51,965 nucleotides of DNA from Acidobacteriota bacterium (GCA_021826695.1 JAKAYS010000003.1:1-51965); one strand, 5' to 3'; shown: positions 9,541 through 18,953, counted from the stretch's first letter. Program-made: numbers and translations. The notes: generated from the letters alone by a model not told the origin.

Positions 9541-11451
9541 ATGACCGCTATGCAAATCGTAGACATCCTGTTTGGCCGTCCTCTCGCCTCCGATGAAGAA
9601 CGGGCGGAAAGAATAGGCCCCGCAAAAGGCATTTCCATCTTTGGGCTGGACGCGCTGAGTTCCGCAGCGTATGGCCCGGAAGCTGCACTCACGCTGCTGA
9701 TTCCTCTGGGTATGGCTGGCGTGCATTACGTGATGCCGATTACGGCAGCCATTCTGGCGCTGCTGGCCATTCTCTATTTTTCGTATCGACAGACCATTGC
9801 GGCCTACCCGAACGGTGGTGGCTCCTACACGGTGGCAAGTGAGAACCTGGGCGCGGTGCCGGGTCTGCTGGCTGGCGCGGCGCTGATGGTGGACTACATT
9901 CTGGAAGTTGCCGTGGGAATCTCCGCCGGGGTGGGCGCGCTGGTTTCCGCGCTTCCGAAATTGCAGCCGCACACTCTTTCTCTATGCCTGGCTATCCTGG
10001 CCATTCTGACTCTAATGAATCTTCGTGGCGCGCGCGCTGCCGGTGCGGCCTTTATGGCTCCTACCTACTTGTTTATCGTTTGCATGGTGGGAGTCATTGG
10101 CTGGGGCGTCGTCAAGGTCATCCTGTCTGGAGGACATCCACATGCTGTCATCGCGCCGCCTCAACTCGGTCACGCAACGGAAGTCCTCAGCCTCTGGCTG
10201 CTGCTGAAAGCCTTCTCCAGCGGCTGCACGGCAATGACTGGGGTGGAAGCCGTCAGCAACGGCGTCGGCGCGTTCAAGGAGCCACACCAGAAATCCGCGC
10301 AGCTCACGCTGACCGTCATCATCATTTTGCTGGCTATCATGCTGCTGGGTATCGCGTTTCTGGCCCCGATCTACCATATCGCTGCGACCGACCCATCCGG
10401 CCCTGGCTATCAAAGCGTGCTGTCGCAACTTCTCGCCGCGGTCAGCGGACGCGGTGTTTTCTACTACGTCAGCATCGCGTCCATTTTGCTTGTGCTGGCG
10501 CTTTCAGCCAATACAGGCTTCGCCGACTTTCCCCGGCTCTGCCACAACATTGCGCGGGACCGCTACCTGCCTTTTGCCTTCACACTGCGCGGACGCCGAC
10601 TGGTCTACTCCGGCGGAGTGTATGCCCTGACTTTTTTTGCAGCACTGCTGCTGATCGTTTTCCAGGGAATTACGGACCGTCTCATCCCACTGTTTGCCAT
10701 CGGCGCATTTCTCGCCTTCACACTATCGCAGGCCGGTATGGTGCAGCACTGGCGTCGCACGCGTGGCAAAGGATGGCAATTCAGTCTTGCGCTGAACGGC
10801 GTTGGAGCTGTGGCAACCGGCATCACCGTATGCGTGGTGCTGGTGACGAAATTCACCTCTGGCGCATGGATTACAGCCATTCTGATTCCCAGCATCATCC
10901 TGATGATGCTGGCGATCCAGCACCACTACCGCTGGGTCAGCAGGCAGGTCGCTGCGACGGACACGCTGGACACCAGCAAGCTGATCCCGCCGATCGTCGT
11001 GCTGCCCATTCCCGAATGGAACCGAGTCACTGCCAAGGCACTGCGCTTTGCTCTATCGCTGTCGACCGAAGTGTATTGCATCCATGTAAAAAATGAGGAA
11101 GACGACGAATCTCTGGAAGCACAATGGAAATCCAGCGTCGGCGATCCCCTGCAAAAGGCTGGCCTGCCGGAACCAAAGTTTATTCAGATTGAGTCGCCGA
11201 CACGGCGGGTCATTGGGCCTATACTCGACCAGATCGAACAGTTGGAACGCGATCATCCCGAGCGACAACTTATGGTCTTGCTGCCAGAACTGGTAGAAAG
11301 CCGCTGGTACTACTATCTTCTGCATAACCAGCGTGGGGCCGCGTTGAAAACGTTGCTCTACCTGCGTGGAACTCCACACATCATGGTCGCAAGCATGCCC
11401 TGGTATCTGGAGCCGCACCCGAACAATCCGAATTCATCGCAGAACAATTGA
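9541..11451 (+). CDS. KimA-like APC-superfamily potassium transporter
   Basis: The protein has about twelve membrane segments between residues 30 and 440. The blocks LDALSSAAYGPEAAL, RQTIAAYPNGGGSYTVA and LGAVPG match the KimA/YdaO potassium importer branch of the APC superfamily. The last 150 residues (from PPIVVLPIPEWNRVTAKAL) form a soluble domain resembling universal-stress-like domains. In Bacillus KimA the cytoplasmic part responds to c-di-AMP; whether that holds here is unknown. The frame is open upstream to TTG 9493; I prefer ATG 9541 (636 residues), with ATG 9550 as alternative, because conserved sequence starts at VDILFGRPLA. It follows the MscS-like gene closely. Confidence 0.82.
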   Translation: MTAMQIVDILFGRPLASDEERAERIGPAKGISIFGLDALSSAAYGPEAALTLLIPLGMAGVHYVMPITAAILALLAILYFSYRQTIAAYPNGGGSYTVASENLGAVPGLLAGAALMVDYILEVAVGISAGVGALVSALPKLQPHTLSLCLAILAILTLMNLRGARAAGAAFMAPTYLFIVCMVGVIGWGVVKVILSGGHPHAVIAPPQLGHATEVLSLWLLLKAFSSGCTAMTGVEAVSNGVGAFKEPHQKSAQLTLTVIIILLAIMLLGIAFLAPIYHIAATDPSGPGYQSVLSQLLAAVSGRGVFYYVSIASILLVLALSANTGFADFPRLCHNIARDRYLPFAFTLRGRRLVYSGGVYALTFFAALLLIVFQGITDRLIPLFAIGAFLAFTLSQAGMVQHWRRTRGKGWQFSLALNGVGAVATGITVCVVLVTKFTSGAWITAILIPSIILMMLAIQHHYRWVSRQVAATDTLDTSKLIPPIVVLPIPEWNRVTAKALRFALSLSTEVYCIHVKNEEDDESLEAQWKSSVGDPLQKAGLPEPKFIQIESPTRRVIGPILDQIEQLERDHPERQLMVLLPELVESRWYYYLLHNQRGAALKTLLYLRGTPHIMVASMPWYLEPHPNNPNSSQNN

Positions 11452-11475
11452 GCAGCCCTGGACGTGCAATTGGAC

Positions 11476-11504
11476 TTGAGCAATGTACCCAACCGGGGTA
11501 TGAT
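11476..11504 (+). promoter_or_regulatory. Sigma-70-like promoter for the OprB-type porin
   Basis: TTGAGC at 11476-11481 is followed after exactly 17 bases by TATGAT at 11499-11504. It lies just after the transporter gene and about 170 bases before the porin start, so the porin probably has its own promoter and a long leader. Confidence 0.6.
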
Positions 11505-11672
11505 AGCTACAGCATTGTTCTACGCTGAATTGACCAGTCAATTTCGCGTGCGCGCGAATGCCATTTTCATTGCGCAAGACTGCGCAATCCTGTAGAGGGA
11601 CTTCCATCCTTCGCGGATAGCGATGAAGTTATATCCGTTAAAAAAATTTTGCATCGCTTCAGGAGTTGTTTT

Positions 11673-13232
11673 GTGTTGGTTTGCTGTCTACAAATCGCTG
11701 CGTGCATCTTGCTGCATCCGGCGGGAGTGCCGGTACAATCGATCCCGCGGCAAACGTCTGTGCCGCAGACATCTCTCTTGAAGGCAGTCGCCTTCGATCC
11801 TTTCTCCGCTATGGATGAATATTCCTGCCTCATCTATCAGGCTGCGGAGAAGATTGCAGGCAAGGACTGGTTGCTCGATCCACAATCGCGCGGAGCGGAC
11901 AACCAACTGTCTCTTGCGCAAAAACTACAGCCTCCTGGCGAAAATGAGTTCACCTTCTTTCGCCATCCGGACAATACTCGCTACTGGGCGAGCGGCCAGG
12001 CAAATGCGATCTATCAGATGCATGGAAACTTCCACTCGCCATATCAAGGACCGAACAGTTTTACGGCGCCGTTTCAATACAAAGCTTCCGAGGTTGCCAC
12101 GCTGTTTCTGGCATATCAACTCAACCCGAAGACCCGATACGAAACAGAGATCGTTTACGACGAAGAAAATACAGGTGGCCGCGGACTCAGCCAGGCGTTG
12201 GGACTCGCTGGATTCACCAATCTCGACGTGGTACGGAACCCCAATCTGAGTATTGTTCCCTACACGGCGCGCGTGGAAATCCACCAGACCATTGGCTTCA
12301 CCGATGAAACCGTGCCCCAAGATCGAGGATCGCTGGCCCTGGCAACGCGCGTTCCAGTGCGTCGGCTCGACCTGCGCGTCGGCAAATTCACGCTGCCCGA
12401 CATGCTGGATGTCAACTCGGTCTTGAGCGACAGCCACCAGCAGTTTCTTGACTGGACCATCGACAACAACGGCGCATGGGACTACGCCGCCGACACGCGC
12501 GGCTACACCTACGGCACCGCCATCGAGTATCAGGATCGCAACTGGGCGCTACGCTACGTGCTGGGCCTGATGCCGACAGTGGCCAATGGAATTACGCTCG
12601 ATTGGGCATTACGGCGCGCGCGCGGACAAAATATGGAGTTGGAAATACGCAAGGGCCTGCTGCCGGGACGCGCGGGGCGCATTCGCCTGCTCGCCTACGG
12701 CAATAATGCGCACATGGGCCTCTATCGCGAGGCCGTGAACCATTACCTGGAAGGATTGACGCCCACTCCGGAGATCACTTCCGTCGAACATTTCGGCGCG
12801 CTGAAATATGGCGTCGGTATCAACGTCGAGCAGAACGTGACCGACAATCTTCGTATCGGCGGACGCTTTGGCTGGAATGAAGGCCAGCACGAATCTTTCG
12901 CCTATACAGAAGACGACCAGACCTTTCTGGTTGGCGGAGACTACGCCGGGTCTGCGTGGCGCCGCAAACTGGACAAGGTCGGCGTGGCGTTTGTGACCAA
13001 CGCGATCAAGAAAGACCACCAGAATTATTTGAAACTCGGCGGCCTCGGTTTTTTACTCGGAGATGGCCGTCTGAACTACGCCAGAGAAGACATTGTGGAG
13101 ACATATTACAACGCGCACGCCTGGCGGGGAGTGTATTACGCAGTCGGCAATTTCTTCATCGAACATCCAGGCTACAACCAGGACCGCGGACCGGTGGACG
13201 TGCAAAGCGTACGACTGCACGTTGACTTCTGA
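11673..13232 (+). CDS. OprB-family carbohydrate-selective outer-membrane porin
   Basis: The 519-residue protein starts with a hydrophobic export signal (about residues 1-24). It then has the family's arrangement: a WASGQANAIYQMHGNFHSPYQG opening, alternating amphipathic beta strands, LRVGKFTLPDMLD, and an ending in VRLHVDF with a C-terminal aromatic residue typical of outer-membrane barrels. I chose GTG 11673 because AGGAG at 11661-11665 lies seven bases before it; an in-frame TTG exists at 11649. Its place after the GlgE/trehalose block suggests sugar uptake, though the substrate cannot be read from sequence. Confidence 0.82.
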   Translation: MLVCCLQIAACILLHPAGVPVQSIPRQTSVPQTSLLKAVAFDPFSAMDEYSCLIYQAAEKIAGKDWLLDPQSRGADNQLSLAQKLQPPGENEFTFFRHPDNTRYWASGQANAIYQMHGNFHSPYQGPNSFTAPFQYKASEVATLFLAYQLNPKTRYETEIVYDEENTGGRGLSQALGLAGFTNLDVVRNPNLSIVPYTARVEIHQTIGFTDETVPQDRGSLALATRVPVRRLDLRVGKFTLPDMLDVNSVLSDSHQQFLDWTIDNNGAWDYAADTRGYTYGTAIEYQDRNWALRYVLGLMPTVANGITLDWALRRARGQNMELEIRKGLLPGRAGRIRLLAYGNNAHMGLYREAVNHYLEGLTPTPEITSVEHFGALKYGVGINVEQNVTDNLRIGGRFGWNEGQHESFAYTEDDQTFLVGGDYAGSAWRRKLDKVGVAFVTNAIKKDHQNYLKLGGLGFLLGDGRLNYAREDIVETYYNAHAWRGVYYAVGNFFIEHPGYNQDRGPVDVQSVRLHVDF

Positions 13233-13236
13233 TCGA

Positions 13237-13698
13237 CTACTTTAAGGGAGTTGTCGCCGATTTACCGGGTCCTTGTGCGGCTCCCGGAGTTTCCGGCAAG
13301 GTGTAGATCACTTCACCCGGGCGGGTGTAATGCATCTGTTCGCGCGCTTCATATTCTATGGTGTCGCGATCGTTCCGTAGACGCTTGTCATGCAGCGCCA
13401 TGCGCTCATTTTCTTTCTGCAAACTCAATATCTGCTGATGGAGCTGTTGTGCCCGGCGCTGCTTTTGCTGATACGCGACGATACCGTCGTGCCCGAAAAT
13501 GGCATAAAAGCCCAGCGATACGGAGAGAACGATCAGCACCACGGTAGCCACACGGCGCCGCAGACCCATGGCGCGAACGATGAGGCGCCGCATCCTGGTT
13601 CCCGCAATATTCTGCTGCTCGCTCATCGACGGACTGTCGGAAAACTGGCTCCCGGGAATCAGCCGACGCTGCAATTTTTTTGATGCTCCGGACTTCAT
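13237..13698 (-). CDS. FtsB/DivIC-type septum formation initiator
   Basis: The 153-residue bitopic protein has a basic cytoplasmic N-terminus (1-48), one membrane helix near 49-70 (VATVVLIVLSVSLGFYAIFG) and a coiled coil (about 78-118), followed by YEAREQMHYTRPGEVIY, the family's C-terminal signature. Such proteins link the divisome core in the periplasm. The N-terminus is longer than in E. coli FtsB; an in-frame Met at residue 25 is an alternative start. It lies downstream of the phosphohexomutase gene, 30 bases away on the same strand, and converges on the porin gene with only four bases between stops. Confidence 0.85.
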   Translation of the reverse strand: MKSGASKKLQRRLIPGSQFSDSPSMSEQQNIAGTRMRRLIVRAMGLRRRVATVVLIVLSVSLGFYAIFGHDGIVAYQQKQRRAQQLHQQILSLQKENERMALHDKRLRNDRDTIEYEAREQMHYTRPGEVIYTLPETPGAAQGPGKSATTPLK

Positions 13699-13728
13699 CT
13701 CTGCATACCTGCTCGCTGGCCTCTCAAG

Positions 13729-15129
13729 TTAATGCATTACCCAATGTTTGGCGGCTTCTGTAAGTGTTGCCGAATCTTCTTTCGAGCGCGCTTCCGTGTA
13801 CGCCCGCACCACTGGTTCCGTTCCCGACAAGCGATAGCAAACCCAGGAGCCATCGTCGAACACCAACTTCAACCCGTCCGTCCGGACGACCTGAGAAACC
13901 TTGCGGCCCGCAAGCTCCGTTGGATCTGTCAGTAACTTCTTAGTGAATTTGTCTTTGGCCTGTGCCGTCAAGTGGAAATTCTCTCGAACTGGATAGAAGG
14001 AACCCACTTTGGCAAACAGTTCCTGCAACTGCTCGCCTAAAGTCTTGCCGCGGACCGCCACCATCTCCGCCACCAGCAACCCTGCCAGAATGCCATCCTT
14101 CTCTGGAACGTGGCCGCGAATTGTCAGGCCGGCACTCTCTTCCCCGCCAATGGCGATCTTGTCCCGATTGATGAGTTCCCCAATGTATTTGAAGCCCACC
14201 GGCGTTTCGTAGAGCTGTACCTTATGATGATCGGCAAGCGCGTTGATGCAGTTGGTGGTGGCGACGCTCTTGGCGACGCCGTTGCGCCAGCCGCGCGACT
14301 CAACCAAATAATCGAACAGCAGCGCGATGATGTAGTTGGGCTGGATGAAAGTGCCGTCGCGATCCACAATGCCGAAGCGGTCCGCATCGCCGTCGGACGC
14401 AATGCCCAGATGCGCCTTGGTCTCGCGCATCTTCGCTTTGCAGTCGGCGAGAAGATGATCGTCCGGCTCCGGCGCATGACCGCCAAAGAGCACATCGCGA
14501 TAATCATGCACGCTGACTGCTGAAACGCCGTGCTCAGTGAGCAACTGCTGTGCATACCCACGACCCGCGCCCCAGAAAGGATCGACGACGATCCGCAACT
14601 GCGCTTTCGCAATGGCCTTCAGGTCGATCAATTCGGCCAAGCGCTTCAAATAGTCCGGCTTCACATCGACTGAAGCGAACTTCGTTTCATTTCTGCTGGC
14701 CGAAACCGCCTGATCGCCGAGCGCAACGATTTCGGCCTCAATCTGCTTCGTCACCTCCGGCAGCGCTGGCGCGCCGTCTGCCGTGGAAAATTTTATGCCG
14801 TTGTACTCTGGCGGATTGTGCGATGCGGTAAAGTTGATCGCGCCACTGGCCTTACGCTGGCGCACAGCATAGGAGATCGCCGGGGTCGGCGCCGCCTCTG
14901 CAATCACTTCCGGAACGATGCCGTGATCGGCCAGCAAGCGCGCGGCTTCCTCGACAAAAATTTCTCCCATAAATCGCGGATCGCGACCCACCAGAATGCG
15001 GTGACTTCCCGGCTGCTTCGACACGTAACGCGCAATACCAGCAACCGCGCGGCGGATGTTGGGGATGGTGAATTCGTCGGCAACAATGGCACGCCAGCCT
15101 GAAGTCCCAAAGTGAATTTCTGTTGGCAT
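13729..15129 (-). CDS. Phosphoglucomutase/phosphomannomutase family enzyme
   Basis: The 466-residue protein interconverts hexose 1- and 6-phosphates. All four active-site loops are present: the phosphoserine loop TASHNPPEYNG (Ser103), the metal loop DGDADRFG (about 245), the sugar loop GGEESAG (about 327) and the phosphate loop RLSGTEPVVR (about 433). The start at 15129 is preceded by GAGGT. Glucose versus mannose preference cannot be decided from motifs alone. It could link glucose 6-phosphate to glucan and envelope sugar metabolism, and forms a probable two-gene unit with the division gene downstream. Confidence 0.93.
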   Translation of the reverse strand: MPTEIHFGTSGWRAIVADEFTIPNIRRAVAGIARYVSKQPGSHRILVGRDPRFMGEIFVEEAARLLADHGIVPEVIAEAAPTPAISYAVRQRKASGAINFTASHNPPEYNGIKFSTADGAPALPEVTKQIEAEIVALGDQAVSASRNETKFASVDVKPDYLKRLAELIDLKAIAKAQLRIVVDPFWGAGRGYAQQLLTEHGVSAVSVHDYRDVLFGGHAPEPDDHLLADCKAKMRETKAHLGIASDGDADRFGIVDRDGTFIQPNYIIALLFDYLVESRGWRNGVAKSVATTNCINALADHHKVQLYETPVGFKYIGELINRDKIAIGGEESAGLTIRGHVPEKDGILAGLLVAEMVAVRGKTLGEQLQELFAKVGSFYPVRENFHLTAQAKDKFTKKLLTDPTELAGRKVSQVVRTDGLKLVFDDGSWVCYRLSGTEPVVRAYTEARSKEDSATLTEAAKHWVMH

Positions 15130-15310
15130 ACTTTTACCTCGTAAACATTTTCTCAGAAACTCATGTGAAGCATCGGAGTACTGAATGTTGGATGCACGTG
15201 GACGGAGAACCCCACAGCAGCCTATCTCAAGTCCCGCAAAAACACGAATAAATCAGGTAAGCAAGAAATTTACAGCGCAGCCGTGAGGTTCCTCGAAGAT
15301 AATCGTAGCC

Positions 15311-15640
15311 ATGACAGATGCCCGCATTGTGCTGACCACTTTGGAAAATGCCGAGCAAGCGAACCTGCTGGCGCGCCAGTTGGTGGAAATGCGTCTGGCT
15401 GCCTGCGTGAACCTTATTCCCCGTGTGCAGTCCGTATACCGCTGGCAGGGCAAAGTAGAAACCGCCGAGGAAGTTTTGCTGGTCATCAAAACTACCGTGG
15501 AACGAATCCCCGCACTGAAGGCGACCCTTGGGCAACTGCACCCTTACGAACTGCCAGAGTTTGTCGTACTGCACGTTACTGATGGCACCGACCCCTACCT
15601 TGCGTGGCTGCTTGCCGCCAGCCAAGATGCGCCCGCTTAG
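15311..15640 (+). CDS. cutA: CutA1 divalent-ion tolerance protein
   Basis: This 109-residue protein is full length for CutA1, a trimeric ferredoxin-like fold protein linked to copper and other divalent-metal tolerance. Family landmarks are LARQLVEMRLAACVNLIP, SVYRWQGKVETAEEVLLVIK and LHPYELPEFVVL. It stands alone between a divergent phosphohexomutase and a hypothetical gene. The molecular role of CutA proteins remains debated. Confidence 0.93.
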   Translation: MTDARIVLTTLENAEQANLLARQLVEMRLAACVNLIPRVQSVYRWQGKVETAEEVLLVIKTTVERIPALKATLGQLHPYELPEFVVLHVTDGTDPYLAWLLAASQDAPA

Positions 15641-15704
15641 GTGAATATGCCCCATTCATAGTGCAATTGTTGCCTTCTTGACCCCTACATTTGCAATTTT
15701 TTGG

Positions 15705-15717
15705 TTCCAAATTGGAA
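15705..15717. promoter_or_regulatory. Short palindrome upstream of a hypothetical gene
   Basis: TTCCAA and TTGGAA are perfect inverted halves around a single A, about 60 bases before the start at 15776, within an AT-rich promoter-like stretch. It may be an operator, or chance. Confidence 0.3.
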
Positions 15718-15775
15718 TAATCTTGCTAATATATCTCCACTTTGGCCTTTCAATTCGTTGATTTAAGAGGTTGTA

Positions 15776-16375
15776 ATGCAAATCCCTTCCCTAACCTTAA
15801 CGATCATAGTTGCCCTCCCTGTGCTTGGCTTCGCGCTTTTTTCCATAGCGCGGAAACTGCGTAAATCGGAATTTGACGATTCTCCTTTGCAGGGTCTGGC
15901 TTTGGATTTTTCTCGTATTTATGCAACCAATTTTCCTCATCCAGTTGACAACATCAGCGAGAGGCTAGATGACTGGTCTCCCAGGATCGCCATCCATGCC
16001 GAGGAATCGGCAAACGATGATGACGATGTCGAAGCTGCGGAAAATGTCCCTCAAGCACCTATCTGGGACAGAGTCGTCCCGCCAGCGCCAGTTATCCATG
16101 CTGCTGTGGAGGTAGCTCCTGCTGTAACCCTAAAGGATATGGACCGGCAGGAGATTGAGGAGCAGCCTGCTTACGAGCGGCACATGCCTGCGTATGCGCG
16201 GCGAAAGAATACCCACGCCGAACAAACTGTAGGTATGCATGATTCTGCGGCCCCAAGCGATCACTATTTGGTGAAAGCATTTTTGATCGGGATATCCATC
16301 GTCCTGTTGGTGCAAACGCAGCGCAGCGCCTTCCGCAATCGGTCGGTAGTCTCGTCTCGCCAGGACGTAGCGTAA
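15776..16375 (+). CDS. Hypothetical protein with two membrane segments
   Basis: This 199-residue protein is not recognised. It has an N-terminal hydrophobic helix (about 7-24), a polar, acidic and proline-containing middle (residues 65-125, with ESANDDDDVEAAE), and a second hydrophobic helix near 163-182. The two helices would place the acidic middle on one side of the membrane. The start ATG has GAGG about nine bases upstream. It lies alone between cutA and the MqnD-like gene; no function is suggested. Confidence 0.6.
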   Translation: MQIPSLTLTIIVALPVLGFALFSIARKLRKSEFDDSPLQGLALDFSRIYATNFPHPVDNISERLDDWSPRIAIHAEESANDDDDVEAAENVPQAPIWDRVVPPAPVIHAAVEVAPAVTLKDMDRQEIEEQPAYERHMPAYARRKNTHAEQTVGMHDSAAPSDHYLVKAFLIGISIVLLVQTQRSAFRNRSVVSSRQDVA

Positions 16376-16481
16376 ACTGCCGCTCAATTTTCCTGCGATT
16401 GTGAAGCTCCATCCCAACGGATTTTGTAGCTCCGGGTGCAATCCCTGCTCTCCTTCCTTTACTCTGGAGTTGGGAGCGATT

Positions 16482-17339
16482 ATGCCAACGGGAACGACAG
16501 CAGAAGTAAGGGAGATCAGCATCGCGCACAGTCCGGACTCGGACGATGCTTTTATGTTTTATGGGCTGGCATCCGAAAAAGTCCAGGTGCCGGGCTATCG
16601 TTTTACGCACACCCTTACCGACATCGAAACGCTGAACCAAAAGGCGATGCGCGAGGCCTTTTACGATGTGACGGCGATCTCCTTCCACGCTTATCCCTAT
16701 GTCCAGGACAAGTATGCGCTGATGCCCTGCGGTGGCAGTGTCGGCGAAAGCTACGGCCCAATGATCGTTTCCAAGCGCGCTTACACACTCGATGAAGTCC
16801 GCCGGGTGAAGATCGCCATCCCAGGCCATTTGACGACAGCCAATCTGGTGCTACAGATGGCGCTGCCTGGGGTGGAAACCGAGTTCGTTCCCTTCGACCA
16901 GATCATTCCCCAGGTGCTTGCAGGCAAATATGACGCGGGTCTCATCATCCATGAAGGCCAGTTGACGTATGGACGCGACGGGCTGACCTGCGTGCTGGAT
17001 ATGGGAATGTGGTGGCGGGAACAGACCGGCCTGCCGCTGCCATTGGGCGGCAATGCGATTCGGCGCGATCTAGGAACTCCGGTGCATCGCATGATGAACC
17101 AGGCGCTGCGCGACAGCGTAGGCTACGCACTTAATCACCGCGAGGAGGCGCTTGCCCATGCCATGCAGTACGCCCGCGATCTCGACACATCCTCGGCAAA
17201 CCGCTTCGTCGGAATGTACGTCAATGAACGCACCTTGGACTACGGCGAGGACGGCAAAGAAGCGATCCGTCGTCTGCTCGCCATGGGACACGAGCGCGGA
17301 GTGATTCCTCACGCTGTGCATGTCGACTTTGCGGAGTAA
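16482..17339 (+). CDS. mqnD: MqnD-family menaquinone biosynthesis protein (1,4-dihydroxy-6-naphthoate synthase-like)
   Basis: The 285-residue protein has the periplasmic-binding-protein-like fold of the MqnA/MqnD family: ISIAHSPDSDDAFMFYGL at residues 13-30, TAISFHAYPYV, the GGSVGESYGPM loop, and LIIHEGQLTYG. The last matches the catalytic His region of MqnD, which splits cyclic dehypoxanthinylfutalosine to give 1,4-dihydroxy-6-naphthoate. The nucleotide-facing SPxxDD block differs from the commoner SPCPNDT. ATG 16482 is chosen because GGGAG lies just upstream; an in-frame ATG at 16401 would add 27 unconserved residues. No other menaquinone gene is adjacent. Confidence 0.78.
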   Translation: MPTGTTAEVREISIAHSPDSDDAFMFYGLASEKVQVPGYRFTHTLTDIETLNQKAMREAFYDVTAISFHAYPYVQDKYALMPCGGSVGESYGPMIVSKRAYTLDEVRRVKIAIPGHLTTANLVLQMALPGVETEFVPFDQIIPQVLAGKYDAGLIIHEGQLTYGRDGLTCVLDMGMWWREQTGLPLPLGGNAIRRDLGTPVHRMMNQALRDSVGYALNHREEALAHAMQYARDLDTSSANRFVGMYVNERTLDYGEDGKEAIRRLLAMGHERGVIPHAVHVDFAE

Positions 17340-17451
17340 ACCTTCGGGTCATGGCAAAGATGCAATTTTCCATGCACACTTGAATCGCGGCGGGTATAGG
17401 CTTATCGAGACATAGCGTCCCCCGCATTTGCGATTGCCACGCAGGTCATCC

Positions 17452-17835
17452 ATGAGTATTCCAGAATCTGTACGAACCGGTATGCAGCAGACCAATGCTC
17501 TATTCAGCTCCGCCGTCGTAAAAAATGGGGACATCGATGCGCTGGACAACATTTATACGGAGGGCGCTCGGATTCTTCCGCCGGGAGCGAATTTAATCCA
17601 AGGCCGCGCTCAGATTAAAGCGTTTTGGCAGCAGGCGATCGCAGGTCTGGGACTGAAGGATGCAAAGCTGAGTTCAGTGGATGCTCAAGCCGCTGGAGAC
17701 AGTGTCCTTGAGGTGGGCAAAGCTGATCTGACGTTAGGGGAAGGTCAGATACTAACGGTCAAGTATGTCGTCCACTGGAAACAAGAAGCTGGCCTATGGA
17801 AGTGGGACACTGACATTTGGAATATGAACCAATAA
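17452..17835 (+). CDS. SnoaL/DUF4440-like small protein
   Basis: The 127-residue protein looks like the NTF2/SnoaL fold used by DUF4440 proteins: an N-terminal helix with NALFSSAVVKNGDIDALDNIY, the block EGARILPPGANLIQGRAQIKAFW, and a C-terminal sheet ending KWDTDIWN. AGGT six bases before ATG 17452 supports the start. Family members bind small ligands or act as isomerases, but many have no known role. It is a single gene between the MqnD-like and desaturase genes. Confidence 0.7.
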   Translation: MSIPESVRTGMQQTNALFSSAVVKNGDIDALDNIYTEGARILPPGANLIQGRAQIKAFWQQAIAGLGLKDAKLSSVDAQAAGDSVLEVGKADLTLGEGQILTVKYVVHWKQEAGLWKWDTDIWNMNQ

Positions 17836-17960
17836 ATTTTCGCACTATCCTTAATTTCCCGTAAATTGTTTCAATTACAAAAGTCTTACATTCAGTGCCT
17901 GGTCACGCTGGTAGCTTCATATCAGTAGCCAGAAGTTTTTACTCCGCACTGAGGTATTTT

Positions 17961-18953
17961 GTGACCCCGACATCCTACGAAACCATCGAAATCCAGCAAA
18001 ATGACACGCTTGCCATAGAGACCGCTGAGGCGTCTTTTATCGGTACCCCGGTCGCAGTTCCCTTGTCTATGCCAATTGCAGCCGCCCCTGCAAAGTCTGC
18101 ACTCCCGGTCTTAGGACGCGCGACGCAGGACCGTGGCATCACCTGGACCACAGCAATCTTTCTGGCCCTCTTTCATATTGGGGCCATCGCCGCTTTTTTC
18201 TTCTTTAGCTGGAGCGCGCTGGCTGTTTTCATCGTCACCTACATCTTGTCGATCAATGTTGGCATTGGAATGTGCTATCACCGCCTGCTGACGCATCGCG
18301 GATACAAGGTCCCCAAGTGGCTGGAATATGCCACGGCCATTTGCGCCACGACTGCGCTCGAAGGCGGCCCGATGTTCTGGGTGGCCACGCATCGCGTACA
18401 TCACCAGCACAGCGACCATGTCGGCGACCCTCACACCCCCACCGAAGGCCTCTGGTGGGCGCATGCTGGCTGGATTTTGAAAGGCAAGGCTTTGCATACG
18501 GAAACCGCGATGCTGGCCCGTTATGCCCCAGACCTCGCCAAAGACCGCTTTTATGTTCTGCTCAGCAAATACCACTGGGTCCCGTTGACGACGATGGGCT
18601 TCATTCTGCTCGCGATGGGCGGATGGCCGTGGGTTTTCTGGGGGATTTTTCTGCGCGTGACTGTTGGCCTGCATGCAACCTGGCTGGTCAACTCCGCAAC
18701 GCACAAATGGGGCACGCGCCGCTTCAAGACCCGCGACGATTCCCGCAACAGTTGGTGGGTTGCGCTGCTGACCGGCGGCGAAGGATGGCATAACAACCAT
18801 CATGCGCATCCCGTCTCCGCAAAGCACGGGTTGGCGTGGTATGAATTCGATCCGAACTACTATGGCATCTGGCTGCTACAAAAGCTCGGCCTGGCCCGGC
18901 AGGTAAAAACCGCTACATTCGATCCCAACGACCCTCGTCCTGCTGGCGCATAA
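17961..18953 (+). CDS. Membrane fatty acyl desaturase (delta-9 type)
   Basis: This di-iron membrane enzyme introduces a double bond in acyl chains. The 330-residue protein has the three histidine boxes HRLLTH, HRVHHQH and HNNHH and four hydrophobic helices in the usual pairs (about 58-100 and 190-230). I chose GTG 17961 because GAGG lies six bases before it; a longer reading from GTG 17895 lacks such a site. The first 50 residues are variable and Ala/Pro-rich. Its likely role is adjusting membrane fluidity. Confidence 0.9.
   Translation: MTPTSYETIEIQQNDTLAIETAEASFIGTPVAVPLSMPIAAAPAKSALPVLGRATQDRGITWTTAIFLALFHIGAIAAFFFFSWSALAVFIVTYILSINVGIGMCYHRLLTHRGYKVPKWLEYATAICATTALEGGPMFWVATHRVHHQHSDHVGDPHTPTEGLWWAHAGWILKGKALHTETAMLARYAPDLAKDRFYVLLSKYHWVPLTTMGFILLAMGGWPWVFWGIFLRVTVGLHATWLVNSATHKWGTRRFKTRDDSRNSWWVALLTGGEGWHNNHHAHPVSAKHGLAWYEFDPNYYGIWLLQKLGLARQVKTATFDPNDPRPAGA

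Noticed and set aside
9984-11096. 370-codon plus-strand frame
   Set aside because: Overlaps the KimA-like transporter in another frame; rich in Arg, His and Cys without hydrophobic periodicity, typical of a shadow frame.
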